A stretch of DNA of 64,000 bases from assembly GCF_965243865.1 (NCBI RefSeq), contig NZ_OZ251603.1:3596001-3660000 (forward strand). The letters run 5' to 3'. Below are positions 1 to 8,758 of this stretch, piece after piece. Position 1 is the stretch's first letter. Each line of letters begins with the position of its first letter. This DNA comes from Hyphomicrobium_A sp965243865. Lineage in GTDB: Bacteria > Pseudomonadota > Alphaproteobacteria > Rhizobiales > Hyphomicrobiaceae. The position numbers and the translations under genes were made by a program. A model generated the notes under the pieces. The model had not been told where the DNA came from. It saw nothing but the letters and a program-made list of their open reading frames with translations, and did no database searches.

Positions 1-720
1 CTCAAGGGCGGTTACGAGGTTGCCCCTCCGCCGCCGAGCGACCGCGGCATCTACATTAAGGGCTACATCGGCCAGGCCAATCCGGACTCTGGCAACATGT
101 GGAACTCAGGTTACGAGACGAACGACTTCACCGTCCACCACAACGACATCAAGTCGAGCCCTCTGTTCGGTCTTGGCGTCGGCTGGCAGGCGCGCAGCTG
201 GCTGCGCTTCGACCTGACGGGTGAATATCGCGGAGACACCACGTACTTCGGCAGCGATCAGTATCCGGGCGGCACCGGCTTCGACGCCGGCACCAACGAA
301 TACACCGCCGACATGAAGTCGTGGCTCGGTCTCGCCAACGCCTACATCGACATGGGCAACTGGTGCGGGTTCACGCCGTATATCGGCGCCGGCATCGGTT
401 TCTCAAACATCTCGGTGGAAGGCCTGAAGGACGTCAACGTCCCGAACGACAGCGTTGCCTTTGGCGCTGACAAGAACACCACGAACTTCGCCTACGCGTT
501 CTACGCCGGTGCGAGCTTCGATATCACGTCGCAGGTTGCGCTCGACCTCTCGTATCGCTGGGTCAACATGGGAAATGCGCAGAGCGGCGACGTTACGACC
601 TACGAGGGCGATGTGGCTTACGCGGGCCACCACATCAAGGACATCACCTCCAACGATGTGATGCTCGGCGTGCGCTACAAGCTGCAGCGTGAGCCGGTTT
701 CCTACATGCCGGTGAAGTAA
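1..720 (+). CDS. Outer-membrane beta-barrel protein (5' end outside window)
   Basis: The frame is open from the first base, so the gene starts upstream and only its last 239 codons are here. The visible part opens with a proline-rich stretch (APPPPSDRG) and then alternates short aromatic/hydrophobic strands with polar loops. Landmarks are TPYIGAGIGFSNI, ALDLSYRWVNMG and a last strand MLGVRYKL, as in Omp25/Omp31-like small porins of alphaproteobacteria. It probably sits in the outer membrane as an 8-strand barrel; its ligand is unknown. A second barrel gene follows 234 bp downstream in the same orientation, so the two may be paralogs. Family assignment is by pattern only. Confidence 0.8.
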   Translation, partial: LKGGYEVAPPPPSDRGIYIKGYIGQANPDSGNMWNSGYETNDFTVHHNDIKSSPLFGLGVGWQARSWLRFDLTGEYRGDTTYFGSDQYPGGTGFDAGTNEYTADMKSWLGLANAYIDMGNWCGFTPYIGAGIGFSNISVEGLKDVNVPNDSVAFGADKNTTNFAYAFYAGASFDITSQVALDLSYRWVNMGNAQSGDVTTYEGDVAYAGHHIKDITSNDVMLGVRYKLQREPVSYMPVK

Positions 721-726
721 TCGGCA

Positions 727-748
727 GGCGCTCCCCAAAAGGAGCGCC
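727..748 (+). terminator. Hairpin after the first porin gene
   Basis: A perfect 8-bp stem (GGCGCTCC / GGAGCGCC) with a 6-base loop begins 6 bases after the stop codon. There is no T-run behind it, so it may act as an mRNA 3' stabiliser or a weak terminator. A second GGGCTC/GAGCCC hairpin lies just downstream (about 763-784). Confidence 0.4.
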
Positions 749-954
749 GCTCACAAGACTTGGTCGGGCTCAACCAATGAGCCCGGCCACAAAACAGCCC
801 GGCGTCGATCGAGGCTGCCTGAAGTCCAAGTTCGATTTCCTAGTTTGCTTACGCGTGAGACCGGCGCCAGGGAGGCGGACCGGTCTTAAAAAGCAGAGTT
901 AGGACGTCGGGTGGGCTTCAAGGCCAGCCAGCCGTCAAGCAAGGATCGACGCAG

Positions 955-1785
955 ATGCATCGCGCACTCAGCAGAATTTCGCTCGCCCTGGCGATCGCAG
1001 CCAGCATGGCCGCAGCCGCCTTGTCGCCCGCGTTGGCCGACGGCGACCCGTACTATTCCAACGGCATCAATCCATCAGGTGTGCGCACGCCCGTGCCGGC
1101 CCCTATTCCGGTCGCCATTGAGGAAGCCGAATGGTACTTCCGCGGTGACTTCGCGGCTGGCTTCGGCGGCTCGCCCTCGGTCAACGTGCTCGGCACCAAT
1201 CTCGTCGAATCGATCTTCGGCTCATCGCAGTATTCGCAGAGCTTCGAGCCCTCGTTCACCGGCGGCGCCGGCGTCGGCTACGTCTGGAGCCCCAACTGGC
1301 GCACGGACTTCACCGTCGACGTTCATTCCATCATGCACACCGAGCAGACCGGCAATGGCGCTGTGACGTTCGATGGCACGGCGTTCCCCAATGGTCGCGC
1401 TGAAGACAAGACCAAGATGATGTCGACCATCCTGATGCTCAACGCCTACTACGACTTCCGCACTGGCTCGCCGTGGACCCCCTATCTCGGCGCCGGCCTC
1501 GGCTTTGCCGTCAACCAGATCACCCAGAGCTACACCGAAAGCCAGGACTACTACGGCGTCACCGCAAGCCAGCGCAGCACCGACGTTGCATTCGCTGCCG
1601 CGGCCATGGTCGGCGTCTCCTATGACTTCTCCTCCTTCTGGGCCATCGACGTGAACTATCGGTTCCTTCACATCGGCGGCTCTCAGGTCACGCTCGACGA
1701 TATCGATCTGCCGCTGTCCACTGTCGAGATCGGCGACCTCAACGAGCACCAGATTCGCGCCGGCTTCCGCTTCTACGTCAACTGA
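955..1785 (+). CDS. Outer-membrane beta-barrel protein
   Basis: 276 residues. Residues 1-28 form a signal peptide ending ALSPALA, with cleavage expected before DGDPYYS. The mature part shows amphipathic strands, including GAGVGYVWSPNWRTDF, WTPYLGAGLGFAVN and AIDVNYRFLHIG, and a closing strand IRAGFRFYVN. That is the usual architecture of small alphaproteobacterial porin-like proteins. AAGGA lies about 10 bases before the chosen ATG. It probably forms an outer-membrane barrel with a structural or pore role. Its order after another barrel gene, with a terminator behind it, suggests an ancestral tandem duplication. Confidence 0.85.
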   Translation: MHRALSRISLALAIAASMAAAALSPALADGDPYYSNGINPSGVRTPVPAPIPVAIEEAEWYFRGDFAAGFGGSPSVNVLGTNLVESIFGSSQYSQSFEPSFTGGAGVGYVWSPNWRTDFTVDVHSIMHTEQTGNGAVTFDGTAFPNGRAEDKTKMMSTILMLNAYYDFRTGSPWTPYLGAGLGFAVNQITQSYTESQDYYGVTASQRSTDVAFAAAAMVGVSYDFSSFWAIDVNYRFLHIGGSQVTLDDIDLPLSTVEIGDLNEHQIRAGFRFYVN

Positions 1786-1807
1786 GCCGGCACACCGAGA
1801 TCGCGTA

Positions 1808-1837
1808 GGGGTGGCCTCGTGCCACCCCATTTGTTTT
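1808..1837 (+). terminator. Rho-independent terminator
   Basis: An 8-bp stem GGGGTGGC / GCCACCCC with a 5-base loop is followed by ATTTGTTTTT. It ends the transcript of the porin gene at 955-1785. Confidence 0.8.
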
Positions 1838-1880
1838 TGTGCTTCTGTTGACGCGCCGTCCCCCACATCTCAGACTTAGC

Positions 1881-2033
1881 CGAAACCCCTCACCCGGCCG
1901 CGATCTCACGATCGCGCCCGACCTCTCCCTCCAGGGAGAGGTTAAGTTCCGACATCGGCAAATCACTTAGCCTCTCCCCAGCGGGGAGAGGCCGAAGCGA
2001 ATGCAAATGAGCTTCGGGTGAGGGGGCGTTTCG
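1881..2033. repeat. Palindromic intergenic repeat, complete copy
   Basis: A 153-bp element with inverted ends: CGAAAC with CCCCTCACCCG near the left end, and CGGGTGAGGGG with GTTTCG at the right end. Inside are two more palindromes, CCTCTCCCT/AGGGAGAGG (1922-1941) and CCTCTCCCC/GGGGAGAGG (1971-1991). The first about 105 bp recur at 15988-16092 with about 90% identity. It lies between a terminator and serC. This is the style of REP/BIME-like or MITE-like repeats reported in rhizobia. Confidence 0.75.
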
Positions 2034-2066
2034 ACCTCAACCGGAAAGGCTTTCAATGCCCGCGTC

Positions 2067-3224
2067 ATGGCTGAGATAAGAAAACCCGAGCAGCGGCCAC
2101 AACGCCCGATGTTCTCCAGCGGCCCGTGCGCCAAGCGCCCCGGCTGGACGCCGGACGTTCTCGGCTCGGCGCTGGTCGGCCGATCGCACCGCTCGACGGC
2201 GGGCATTGCGCGCCTCAAGCACGCGATCGACGCGACGCATGAACTGCTTCAGATGCCCGCTGGATATCGCGTTGCCATCGTACCCGGCTCCGACACCGGC
2301 GCCTTCGAGATGGCACTTTGGAACATGCTCGGCGCGCGCGGCATCGATGTCCTCGCCTGGGAAGCCTTCGGCAAGCGCTGGGTCACCGACATCGTCGCCG
2401 AGCTCAGACCGAACGACGTGCGCGTGCTGAACGCCGACTACGGCCACCTGCCGGATCTCTCGGCGGTCGATTTCGATCGCGACGTGATCTTCCCGTGGAA
2501 TGGCACAGCGTCGGGCGTGCGCGTTCCGAGCGGCGACTGGATCGCCGCCGACCGCCGCGGCCTAACCTTCGTCGACGCGACCTCCGCGCTCTTCGCCCAG
2601 GATATCGACTGGTCCAAGGTCGATGTCGCCACCTTTTCCTGGCAGAAGGTGCTGGGCGGCGAGGCGGCACACGGCATGATCATTCTGTCGCCGCGTGCCA
2701 TCGAGCGGCTGATGTCACATCGGCCGCCCTGGCCCATCCCCAAGCTGTTTCGCCTCGTTGACGGCGGCAGGCTCGATGAAGCCCTCTTCGCCGGCGAGAC
2801 GATCAACACGCCTTCCATGCTGTGCGTCGAGGATTACCTCGATGCGCTCCTGTGGGCACACTCTGTCGGTGGGCTCAGTGCCCTGCGCCAGCGTGCCGAC
2901 GCAAACGCCGCGGTCCTGTTCGACTGGATCGCGCGCACGCCGTGGATCGCCAACCTCGCCGCCGATCCGGCGACACGGTCGAATACGTCCGTGTGCATGC
3001 GCTTCACGCAAGTCGCCGAAGGCGCCCTCGCCGAGCGCCGCATCGCCGAGCGCATGACGACGCTCCTGGCCAACGAAGGCGTCGCCTACGACATCGGCGC
3101 CTACCGCACCGCCCCGCCGGGGCTGCGGATCTGGTGCGGCGCAACGGTGGAGCGCGCCGACCTTGTGGCGCTCCTGCCTTGGCTCGACTGGGCCTACAGC
3201 AAGGCTTTGGGCCAACAGAATTAA
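2067..3224 (+). CDS. serC: Phosphoserine aminotransferase
   Basis: Cytosolic PLP enzyme that converts 3-phosphohydroxypyruvate and glutamate to phosphoserine and 2-oxoglutarate, the second step of serine synthesis; it also acts in pyridoxal phosphate synthesis in some bacteria. The 385 residues begin with the family hallmark FSSGPCAKRPGW (16-27) and GRSHRS (38-43). The PLP lysine is expected at K194 in SWQKVLGGE. The length fits the alphaproteobacterial type of SerC. In many rhizobia serC is followed by serA and then purA; here serA is missing and a DUF4139 gene sits between serC and purA. Confidence 0.95.
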   Translation: MAEIRKPEQRPQRPMFSSGPCAKRPGWTPDVLGSALVGRSHRSTAGIARLKHAIDATHELLQMPAGYRVAIVPGSDTGAFEMALWNMLGARGIDVLAWEAFGKRWVTDIVAELRPNDVRVLNADYGHLPDLSAVDFDRDVIFPWNGTASGVRVPSGDWIAADRRGLTFVDATSALFAQDIDWSKVDVATFSWQKVLGGEAAHGMIILSPRAIERLMSHRPPWPIPKLFRLVDGGRLDEALFAGETINTPSMLCVEDYLDALLWAHSVGGLSALRQRADANAAVLFDWIARTPWIANLAADPATRSNTSVCMRFTQVAEGALAERRIAERMTTLLANEGVAYDIGAYRTAPPGLRIWCGATVERADLVALLPWLDWAYSKALGQQN

Positions 3225-3330
3225 CGCCGCTCGTGGCCGCCCTGCCGGTGGTCATAATTCAGACGCGAAACGCCCCCACTCGTCTGGGTGGGGCACCCCG
3301 GTGATTTGGGGCATTGGATCGAGAATAGGA

Positions 3331-5055
3331 ATGGGGCAAACGATGCGCACCGCTGCCGCGATTATTGGCGCTGTGGTTCTAGGCGTCCTCGCAGGACCGG
3401 CGATGGCGGCCGAAATTCCAGTGACCTCGCGCATCGAGTCGGTGACCGTCTTCCCAGCGGGCGCCGAGGCGACCCGCGCCGCGCGGCTTGCCCTTGAGAA
3501 GGGCGAGCACACGCTGGTGCTCTCCGATCTGCCGGCCGAGGTCGTCCCAGGCTCAATTCGCGTTGACGGCAAGGCGACAGCCGGCCTCGACATTCAGTCC
3601 GTCGACACGCGCCGCCGCTATATTCCGCGCGCCGACCAGGCCGCCCTGCAGGCCGAGCGCAAGAGCATCGAGGACGAGATCGAGAAGCTGCGCGATGAGC
3701 GCGGTCTCATCCAGGGCCAGCAGGACGCCGCCCAGACTCAGAAGATGCTGCTGCAGAATCTCGCCCAGCTTCCTGCGCGCCCGCAGCCCGAGCAAGGCCA
3801 ACCGGCACCAGGCACTGTAGCCGCGCCGCAAACCGACTGGCAGCAGGTCCTCTCGCTCATCGGCACCGGCATGGTCGATGCGCAGCGTTCCGCGCTCGAT
3901 GCCGAAGTGAAGCAGCGCGATCTCGACCGCCGCATCGAGGAATTGGAAAAGAAGCTCTCTGCGCTGGCGCCCGGACGCGTCGAGCAGACCGAGGTCAAAG
4001 TCTACGTTGTCGCCGCAGCGCCCCTCGAAGCCGACCTCACCGTGCGCTATCAGGTACCGAACGCCAGTTGGAGCCCGCGCTATGACGCGCGGCTGGTGAC
4101 CGGCTCCAAGACCGCACCGTCCGTCCTCGAACTAGCCCGACGCGCCGACATCATCCAGCGCACGGGAGAGAGCTGGGATGGTGTCGCCCTGCTGCTGTCG
4201 ACCACGCGTCCGACCGCCAATGCCTCGGCACCATCTATCGATACCGTAACGATCGATTTCGCGCCCGAGCCGCAAGCTGCCGCCCTCGCCCTCGCCGCGC
4301 CCCCCCCGATGCCGATGATGGAAGCCGAAGACGCAGCTCCTCGGCGCATGAAGAAGCTCGCGATGGGACGAGACGCCGACGTGCGGGCTCCCGCTCCTAT
4401 AGAAATCGCCGAGCAAGGCGCCGCCGCGGCCATCGCGCCGTTCCAGGCGGTCTTCGCCGTCCCCGGCCGCATGACTGTGCCCGCCACTGGGGAGAGCAAG
4501 CGCGTCTTCCTGCAGCAGGATCAGATCGAGCCGACCCTCACCGTCCGTACGGTGCCCAAGCTCGATGCCAAGGCCTACCTCTACGCTAAGCTCGTGCTGC
4601 CCAAGGGTTCGCCCGTGCTGCCGGGCGCCGTGTCCCTGTTCCGCGACGGCACCTTCGTCGGTTCAGGCGCGCTGCCCGCACTCGCCGCGGGAGAGGATTA
4701 CGAATTGGGCTTCGGCGCTGATGATCAGGTCCGCGTGCGCCATGCCATCGCCGATGAGAAGCGCGGCGAGACCGGCCTCATTTCATCGGCCAAGACCGAC
4801 AGCCGCAATTTCCGCATCACCGTGAAGAACATGCACGAGCGGGCCGTGGACCTCGTGGTGCAGGACCAGATCCCCGTCTCGCGCAACGACGAGATCAAGG
4901 TCGAATATGTCGGCCCCACCCCGACCGAGAAGGACATCGACGGGAAGCGTGGGGTTATCGCCTTCAAATCCAAGCTGAACCCCGAAGAAGAGCGCCAGAT
5001 CGAGTTCGGCTACCGCGTCATCTGGCCCGGCTCCCGCGCCATCGTCTACCAATAG
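3331..5055 (+). CDS. MuiA-type protein (DUF4140/DUF4139), exported
   Basis: 574 residues from ATG 3331; a second in-frame ATG at 3343 is equally possible. The N-terminus is a signal peptide ending GPAMA before AEIPVTSRI. Next come a DUF4140-like domain (VTVFPAGAEATR), an acidic/basic coiled coil of about 100 residues, and a C-terminal DUF4139 beta domain with the typical VRYQVPNASWSPRYDARL and a late KNMHERAVDLVVQDQIPVS stretch. The family is named after a mucoidy inhibitor protein; its biochemical role is unknown. It is likely periplasmic or surface attached. An Ala/Pro/Met-rich low-complexity stretch interrupts the middle. Confidence 0.85.
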   Translation: MGQTMRTAAAIIGAVVLGVLAGPAMAAEIPVTSRIESVTVFPAGAEATRAARLALEKGEHTLVLSDLPAEVVPGSIRVDGKATAGLDIQSVDTRRRYIPRADQAALQAERKSIEDEIEKLRDERGLIQGQQDAAQTQKMLLQNLAQLPARPQPEQGQPAPGTVAAPQTDWQQVLSLIGTGMVDAQRSALDAEVKQRDLDRRIEELEKKLSALAPGRVEQTEVKVYVVAAAPLEADLTVRYQVPNASWSPRYDARLVTGSKTAPSVLELARRADIIQRTGESWDGVALLLSTTRPTANASAPSIDTVTIDFAPEPQAAALALAAPPPMPMMEAEDAAPRRMKKLAMGRDADVRAPAPIEIAEQGAAAAIAPFQAVFAVPGRMTVPATGESKRVFLQQDQIEPTLTVRTVPKLDAKAYLYAKLVLPKGSPVLPGAVSLFRDGTFVGSGALPALAAGEDYELGFGADDQVRVRHAIADEKRGETGLISSAKTDSRNFRITVKNMHERAVDLVVQDQIPVSRNDEIKVEYVGPTPTEKDIDGKRGVIAFKSKLNPEEERQIEFGYRVIWPGSRAIVYQ

Positions 5056-5192
5056 GCGAGATTTCCGCCCTTTCCGCCCCCCACCGGCCAGGTTGGGCCT
5101 TCAGGAGGGGGTTGGCAGGAGCGAATCTGCGCTATAAGGCCCTGAATGGCCCCGGAGCCCGTTCCGGGGCCAAGTCGTGAGTGGGACTTGAG

Positions 5193-6485
5193 ATGGCGAA
5201 CGTCACGGTGGTCGGCGCCCAGTGGGGCGACGAGGGCAAAGGCAAGGTCGTTGATTGGCTATCGGAACGCGCCGATATCGTCGTGCGCTTCCAGGGTGGC
5301 CATAATGCCGGCCACACGCTGGTCATCGGCGACAAGACATTCAAGCTGTCGCTGCTGCCATCCGGTGTCGTTCGGCCCGGCAAGCTTGGCGTCATCGGCA
5401 ATGGCGTGGTCGTCGATCCCTGGGCGCTGTGCGCCGAGATCGAGAAGCTTGGCACGCAGGGTGTTTCCGTCACCCGCGAAAATCTTCGCATCGCCGGCAA
5501 CGCCACGCTCATCCTGCCGCTACACCGCGAGCTAGACGTCATGCGCGAGGAAGCAGCCGGCGCCGGCAAGATCGGCACCACGGGGCGCGGCATTGGTCCC
5601 GCTTACGAGGATAAGGTCGGCCGCCGTGCGATACGCGTGCAGGATCTCCGCAACACCGCGACGCTGGGAGAAAAGGTCGACCGCATCCTGGTGCACCACA
5701 ACGCGCTGCGCCGCGGCCTTGGTCAGCCGGAGGTCTCGCGCGAGGCCCTGCTCTCCGAGCTGAGCGAGATTGCGCCGAAAATTCTGCCTTTCACCGACGT
5801 GACCTGGGACTTGCTCGACACCGAGCGCCGCGCTGGCAAGCGCATCCTGTTCGAGGGCGCGCAAGGTGCGCTGCTCGATATCGATCACGGCACCTATCCA
5901 TTCGTCACCTCGTCGAACACCGTTGCAGCCCAAGCCGCAACAGGCTCCGGCATGGGTCCGCGCAGCATTGGCTACGTGCTCGGCATCGCCAAGGCCTATA
6001 CGACGCGCGTGGGCTCCGGGCCGTTCCCCACCGAGCTGACCGACGAGATCGGCAATCGCATCGGCGAGCGCGGTCGCGAGTTCGGCACCGTCACCGGCCG
6101 CAAGCGCCGCTGCGGCTGGTTCGACGCTACGCTGGTACGCCAGACGCTGAAAATCGCCGGCATCGACGGCATTGCCCTCACCAAACTCGACGTGCTCGAC
6201 GGTTTCGATGAAATCAAGGTCGGCGTCGGCTATATGCTGGACGGCGAGCGCGTTGATCGTCTTCCTGCTGGCAGCGGCGCTCAGGCGCGCGTCACCCCGA
6301 TCTATGAGACGCTCCCCGGCTGGTCGCAGTCGACCTACGGCGCTCGTTCCTGGAGTGAGCTTCCCGCCCAGGCGGTGAAATACGTGCGCTACATCGAGGA
6401 GCTGATCGAGCGCCCGGTGACCATGCTCTCGACCAGCCCGGAGCGTGAGGACACCATCCTCATGAAGGACCCGTTCGCCGACTGA
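5193..6485 (+). CDS. purA: Adenylosuccinate synthetase
   Basis: Catalyses the GTP-dependent joining of IMP and aspartate to adenylosuccinate, the first committed step to AMP, in the cytosol. The 430 residues begin VVGAQWGDEGKGKVVDWL with the GDEGKGK phosphate loop, followed by the conserved GGHNAGHT, GTTGRGIGPAYEDK, FEGAQG and GRKRRCGWFD motifs. ATG 5193 gives the normal family length; an in-frame GTG at 5181 would add four residues. It converges with the GFA-type gene, 8 bp away. Confidence 0.97.
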   Translation: MANVTVVGAQWGDEGKGKVVDWLSERADIVVRFQGGHNAGHTLVIGDKTFKLSLLPSGVVRPGKLGVIGNGVVVDPWALCAEIEKLGTQGVSVTRENLRIAGNATLILPLHRELDVMREEAAGAGKIGTTGRGIGPAYEDKVGRRAIRVQDLRNTATLGEKVDRILVHHNALRRGLGQPEVSREALLSELSEIAPKILPFTDVTWDLLDTERRAGKRILFEGAQGALLDIDHGTYPFVTSSNTVAAQAATGSGMGPRSIGYVLGIAKAYTTRVGSGPFPTELTDEIGNRIGERGREFGTVTGRKRRCGWFDATLVRQTLKIAGIDGIALTKLDVLDGFDEIKVGVGYMLDGERVDRLPAGSGAQARVTPIYETLPGWSQSTYGARSWSELPAQAVKYVRYIEELIERPVTMLSTSPEREDTILMKDPFAD

Positions 6486-6493
6486 GGCACGCC

Positions 6494-6916
6494 TCAGGTC
6501 GGCGGCGGCAGCGCGTCGTAGCAGGGCACATCCTCGGTGGTGATGTCCCAGAGCGGCTGCGAGCGCTTGAAGATCACCATGTCCGGATCGAACCACGCGT
6601 TGCTGTCGAACGCGCCCGCTACTACGCCTATGATGCCCGGGCGCCCCGTCGTTTCGCTGAATAGCCGGCTGCCGCAGCTGGGACAGAAATGCCGCGTGAC
6701 GGTATTACCGCTGTCCGCTGTCATGCTGTGCGTTTTCGTTTCGCCGGAGACCGCAATGTCGTCGCGCTTGAAGCGTGCGATAGACAAGTGTCCGCCGCCC
6801 GATACGCGCTGACAGTCCGTGCAGTGGCACTGGACCATGAGGAGTGGTGGAGCCGAGGCGGTGAACGTCACCGCGCCGCAAAGACAGCCCCCGTTCGCAA
6901 ATGGATTTCCCGTCAC
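6494..6916 (-). CDS. GFA/CENP-V family zinc protein
   Basis: 140 residues with the cysteine pattern of the glutathione-dependent formaldehyde-activating (GFA) fold: C11-x-C13, C30-x-C32-xx-C35 (CHCTDCQ) and C78-xx-C81 (FCPSCGSRLF). These bind two zinc ions in the founding enzyme Gfa, which speeds S-hydroxymethylglutathione formation. Most family members, however, have no proven substrate. Cytosolic and single-domain. In a methylotroph-like organism a role in formaldehyde handling is possible, but this is inference only. Confidence 0.85.
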   Translation of the reverse strand: MTGNPFANGGCLCGAVTFTASAPPLLMVQCHCTDCQRVSGGGHLSIARFKRDDIAVSGETKTHSMTADSGNTVTRHFCPSCGSRLFSETTGRPGIIGVVAGAFDSNAWFDPDMVIFKRSQPLWDITTEDVPCYDALPPPT

Positions 6917-7232
6917 GCCCGCCTCCGTTGACGCCCCGCCGCGACACTAGAAGCGGCTGCGCACAAATTCAATTGGAGGGGGAGAGGTGAACTGGGACAC
7001 TCACCACACTTGCCGTGTAGCGAGTGTCCCGCCCAATGGTGGACCCGCGCCTCGACGAGGGAATGGGGGGAGGGGAGGCGAGGCTCAAGTCCGACCAAAT
7101 AACGACTGGGTCAGTGTTTGGTTCCCGGTCTGCGTAAATTACCAGGCGCTCCTTCATGGCTCATCGCAAAACACAACTCGAAATCAAGGCACAAGGCGAC
7201 TGCTGAGAAGCGCGAAAAAGGCATTCACGCCT
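6917..7232. other. Intergenic region with an inverted repeat
   Basis: 316 bp without a convincing gene. It holds a perfect 9-bp inverted repeat GGGACACTC (6994-7002) / GAGTGTCCC (7022-7030), and purine-rich runs (GGAGGGGGAGAGG near 6974, GGGGGGAGGGGAGG near 7066) that resemble half of the palindromic repeat at 1881-2033. Confidence 0.5.
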
Positions 7233-7319
7233 CTACCAGTGCAGCACGCCGAACAGGTGCAACAGGACAATCACGCTGATCGGAACGCCAAACAGCCAGA
7301 GCAAGAGATCGCGGGCCAT
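7233..7319 (-). CDS. 28-residue hydrophobic membrane peptide
   Basis: A short gene encoding 28 residues, beginning MARDLLLWLFGVPISVI and ending FGVLHW. It has an excellent Shine-Dalgarno AAGGAG eight bases before the ATG and a TAG stop. Apart from an R-D pair near the start it is one continuous hydrophobic helix, so it should insert in the inner membrane. Short peptides of the type LLWLxGVPIxxIxLL recur in alphaproteobacterial genomes and usually go unannotated (recollection, not checked). The function is unknown. It is transcribed with, or just downstream of, the exported deaminase gene on the same strand, with 117 bp between them. Confidence 0.7.
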   Translation of the reverse strand: MARDLLLWLFGVPISVIVLLHLFGVLHW

Positions 7320-7436
7320 AACTAGAACTCCTTCGTTTCTGTCGCCGGAAAACACCGATGCGACCACAAGAGTTCCGCTGACGGGTGAGTTCCGCTGACG
7401 GAAGAAGCCGCCCGCAAAGAGCGCGTCCTTGGCTTG

Positions 7437-7970
7437 CTATTGCTTCTCAGGGAAAAGCTGCATCGCTTCAGCCGATAATACGCCGCCGGTGATCTCGATC
7501 GCCAGGAACGGCGTGGCGTTGGCAATCTGCTTCGATGTGATGTCGATCTGCCCGATGCGCGTCGCCAGCTCGCTGATCGACGCCGCAAATACCATGCGCT
7601 TGAAGCGGCACCAGATGATTGCCCCCATACACATCACGCACGGTTCGCCCGACGTATAGAGCGTCGCGTCCTGAAACTCCTCGGGACTGTGGCTCTCGAG
7701 GAAGTGGCGTATCGCCATCATCTCGCCGTGCGCGGTCGGATCGTGCAGCCGCTTTCCGCTGTTGAAGCCCTCGGCAACAACCTTCCCATCACGGACGATC
7801 ACCGCGCCGAATGGAAAGTCGCCCAGCTTGGCCTGTTCGATGGCGAGCTGCATGAAGTGCTGATCCTCGGCCAGCACCGGTCTTGTCACCGCACGCGCCT
7901 CGGCCTTGAGACTAAGCGCCTGCGCCGCCAACAGCACACCGCTTCCACTCAGCAACGTCCGTCTGTCCAT
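7437..7970 (-). CDS. Exported nucleoside/guanine deaminase-like protein
   Basis: 177 residues. The cytidine/deoxycytidylate deaminase fold is clear: H81-G-E83 supplies a zinc ligand and the proton-shuttling glutamate, and PCVMC (C111, C114) the other two ligands. DFPFGAVIVRDGKVV is the usual strand-turn in guanine deaminase and TadA relatives. Unusually, residues 1-27 look like an export signal: MDRRTLL followed by a hydrophobic stretch and AEARA, with a twin-arginine pair, so Tat export of a folded zinc enzyme is plausible. The substrate is unknown; a periplasmic purine or pterin deaminase is an inference. Confidence 0.8.
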   Translation of the reverse strand: MDRRTLLSGSGVLLAAQALSLKAEARAVTRPVLAEDQHFMQLAIEQAKLGDFPFGAVIVRDGKVVAEGFNSGKRLHDPTAHGEMMAIRHFLESHSPEEFQDATLYTSGEPCVMCMGAIIWCRFKRMVFAASISELATRIGQIDITSKQIANATPFLAIEITGGVLSAEAMQLFPEKQ

Positions 7971-8036
7971 AGCACCGCTCCCGCTCGAACTCGATTGGCA
8001 GGATACTAAGGTCGGGGGATTGAAGAAGATCGAAAA

Positions 8037-8540
8037 CTAGCCGGGAACGCCGGCGACCAGCCCGCGCATGTCCGCCAGTGCACCATCCGCCAGCTCCGCT
8101 GCGAGCAAGCGTCTGGGATCGACCGGCCCAGGCATTGCGATCTGCCCCGCAGGCACCTGACGAAACCCGAAGCGGCCGTAATAGGGCTGATCGCCGACCA
8201 GCAGCACCAGCCGCTGGCCATCGGCTCTCGCCGCCTCGATCACCTCGGCAATGAGACGCTTGCCGAAGCCCTGTCCGGCGAAATCGGGATCGACCACGAG
8301 CGGCCCGAGCAGCAGCGCGCCCTCCGCGCCACCAATGCTGATCGGCGTCATACGCACCGCCGCGATCAACCGGTCGCCAAGGTATGTCGCCCGGCAATAG
8401 TGCGAGATCGCCGGCGTGCCTTCACGCACGCGATAAGCCGTGCGCACGAAGCGCCCGGGACCGAACGTCTTGGCGTGCAGCTCGGAGATGGCGGGAAGGT
8501 CGGCCGGTGTCACAGACCGGCTGGTGAACTGAGGTGACAT
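8037..8540 (-). CDS. GNAT-family N-acetyltransferase
   Basis: 167 residues from the ATG at 8540, where the domain begins (FTSRSVTPADLPAISELH). The acetyl-CoA binding motif A is visible as LVVDPDFAGQGFGKRLIAEVIEAA, followed by GDQPYYGRFGF, which is characteristic of YhbS-like acetyltransferases. It would transfer an acetyl group from acetyl-CoA to an unknown small molecule or protein in the cytosol. An upstream in-frame start at 8600 would add 20 residues unlike the family. Confidence 0.85.
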   Translation of the reverse strand: MSPQFTSRSVTPADLPAISELHAKTFGPGRFVRTAYRVREGTPAISHYCRATYLGDRLIAAVRMTPISIGGAEGALLLGPLVVDPDFAGQGFGKRLIAEVIEAARADGQRLVLLVGDQPYYGRFGFRQVPAGQIAMPGPVDPRRLLAAELADGALADMRGLVAGVPG

Positions 8541-8758
8541 GGGCGTCGAAGCCTTCGAGGCGAGCCGTGCGGCACCAGCCGTTTGGCCCAGTTGCGGCAA
8601 AGGAAATCAGGCACGGGCGGAACGCATAAGCGCACCGCCTCGTCGCAATTCACAGCCTCGGAGCCATCTCAGCATCATGGGCGCCGTTTAGCATGGGGCA
8701 GGAAAAGGGTCTAGCGGCATTGAGGTCTCAGCGCCCGCGCTCGCGTCGGCGCCCGCCC

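Noticed and set aside
5532..6596. 354-codon minus-strand frame
   Set aside because: Antisense to purA and overlaps the GFA gene; no protein-like pattern.
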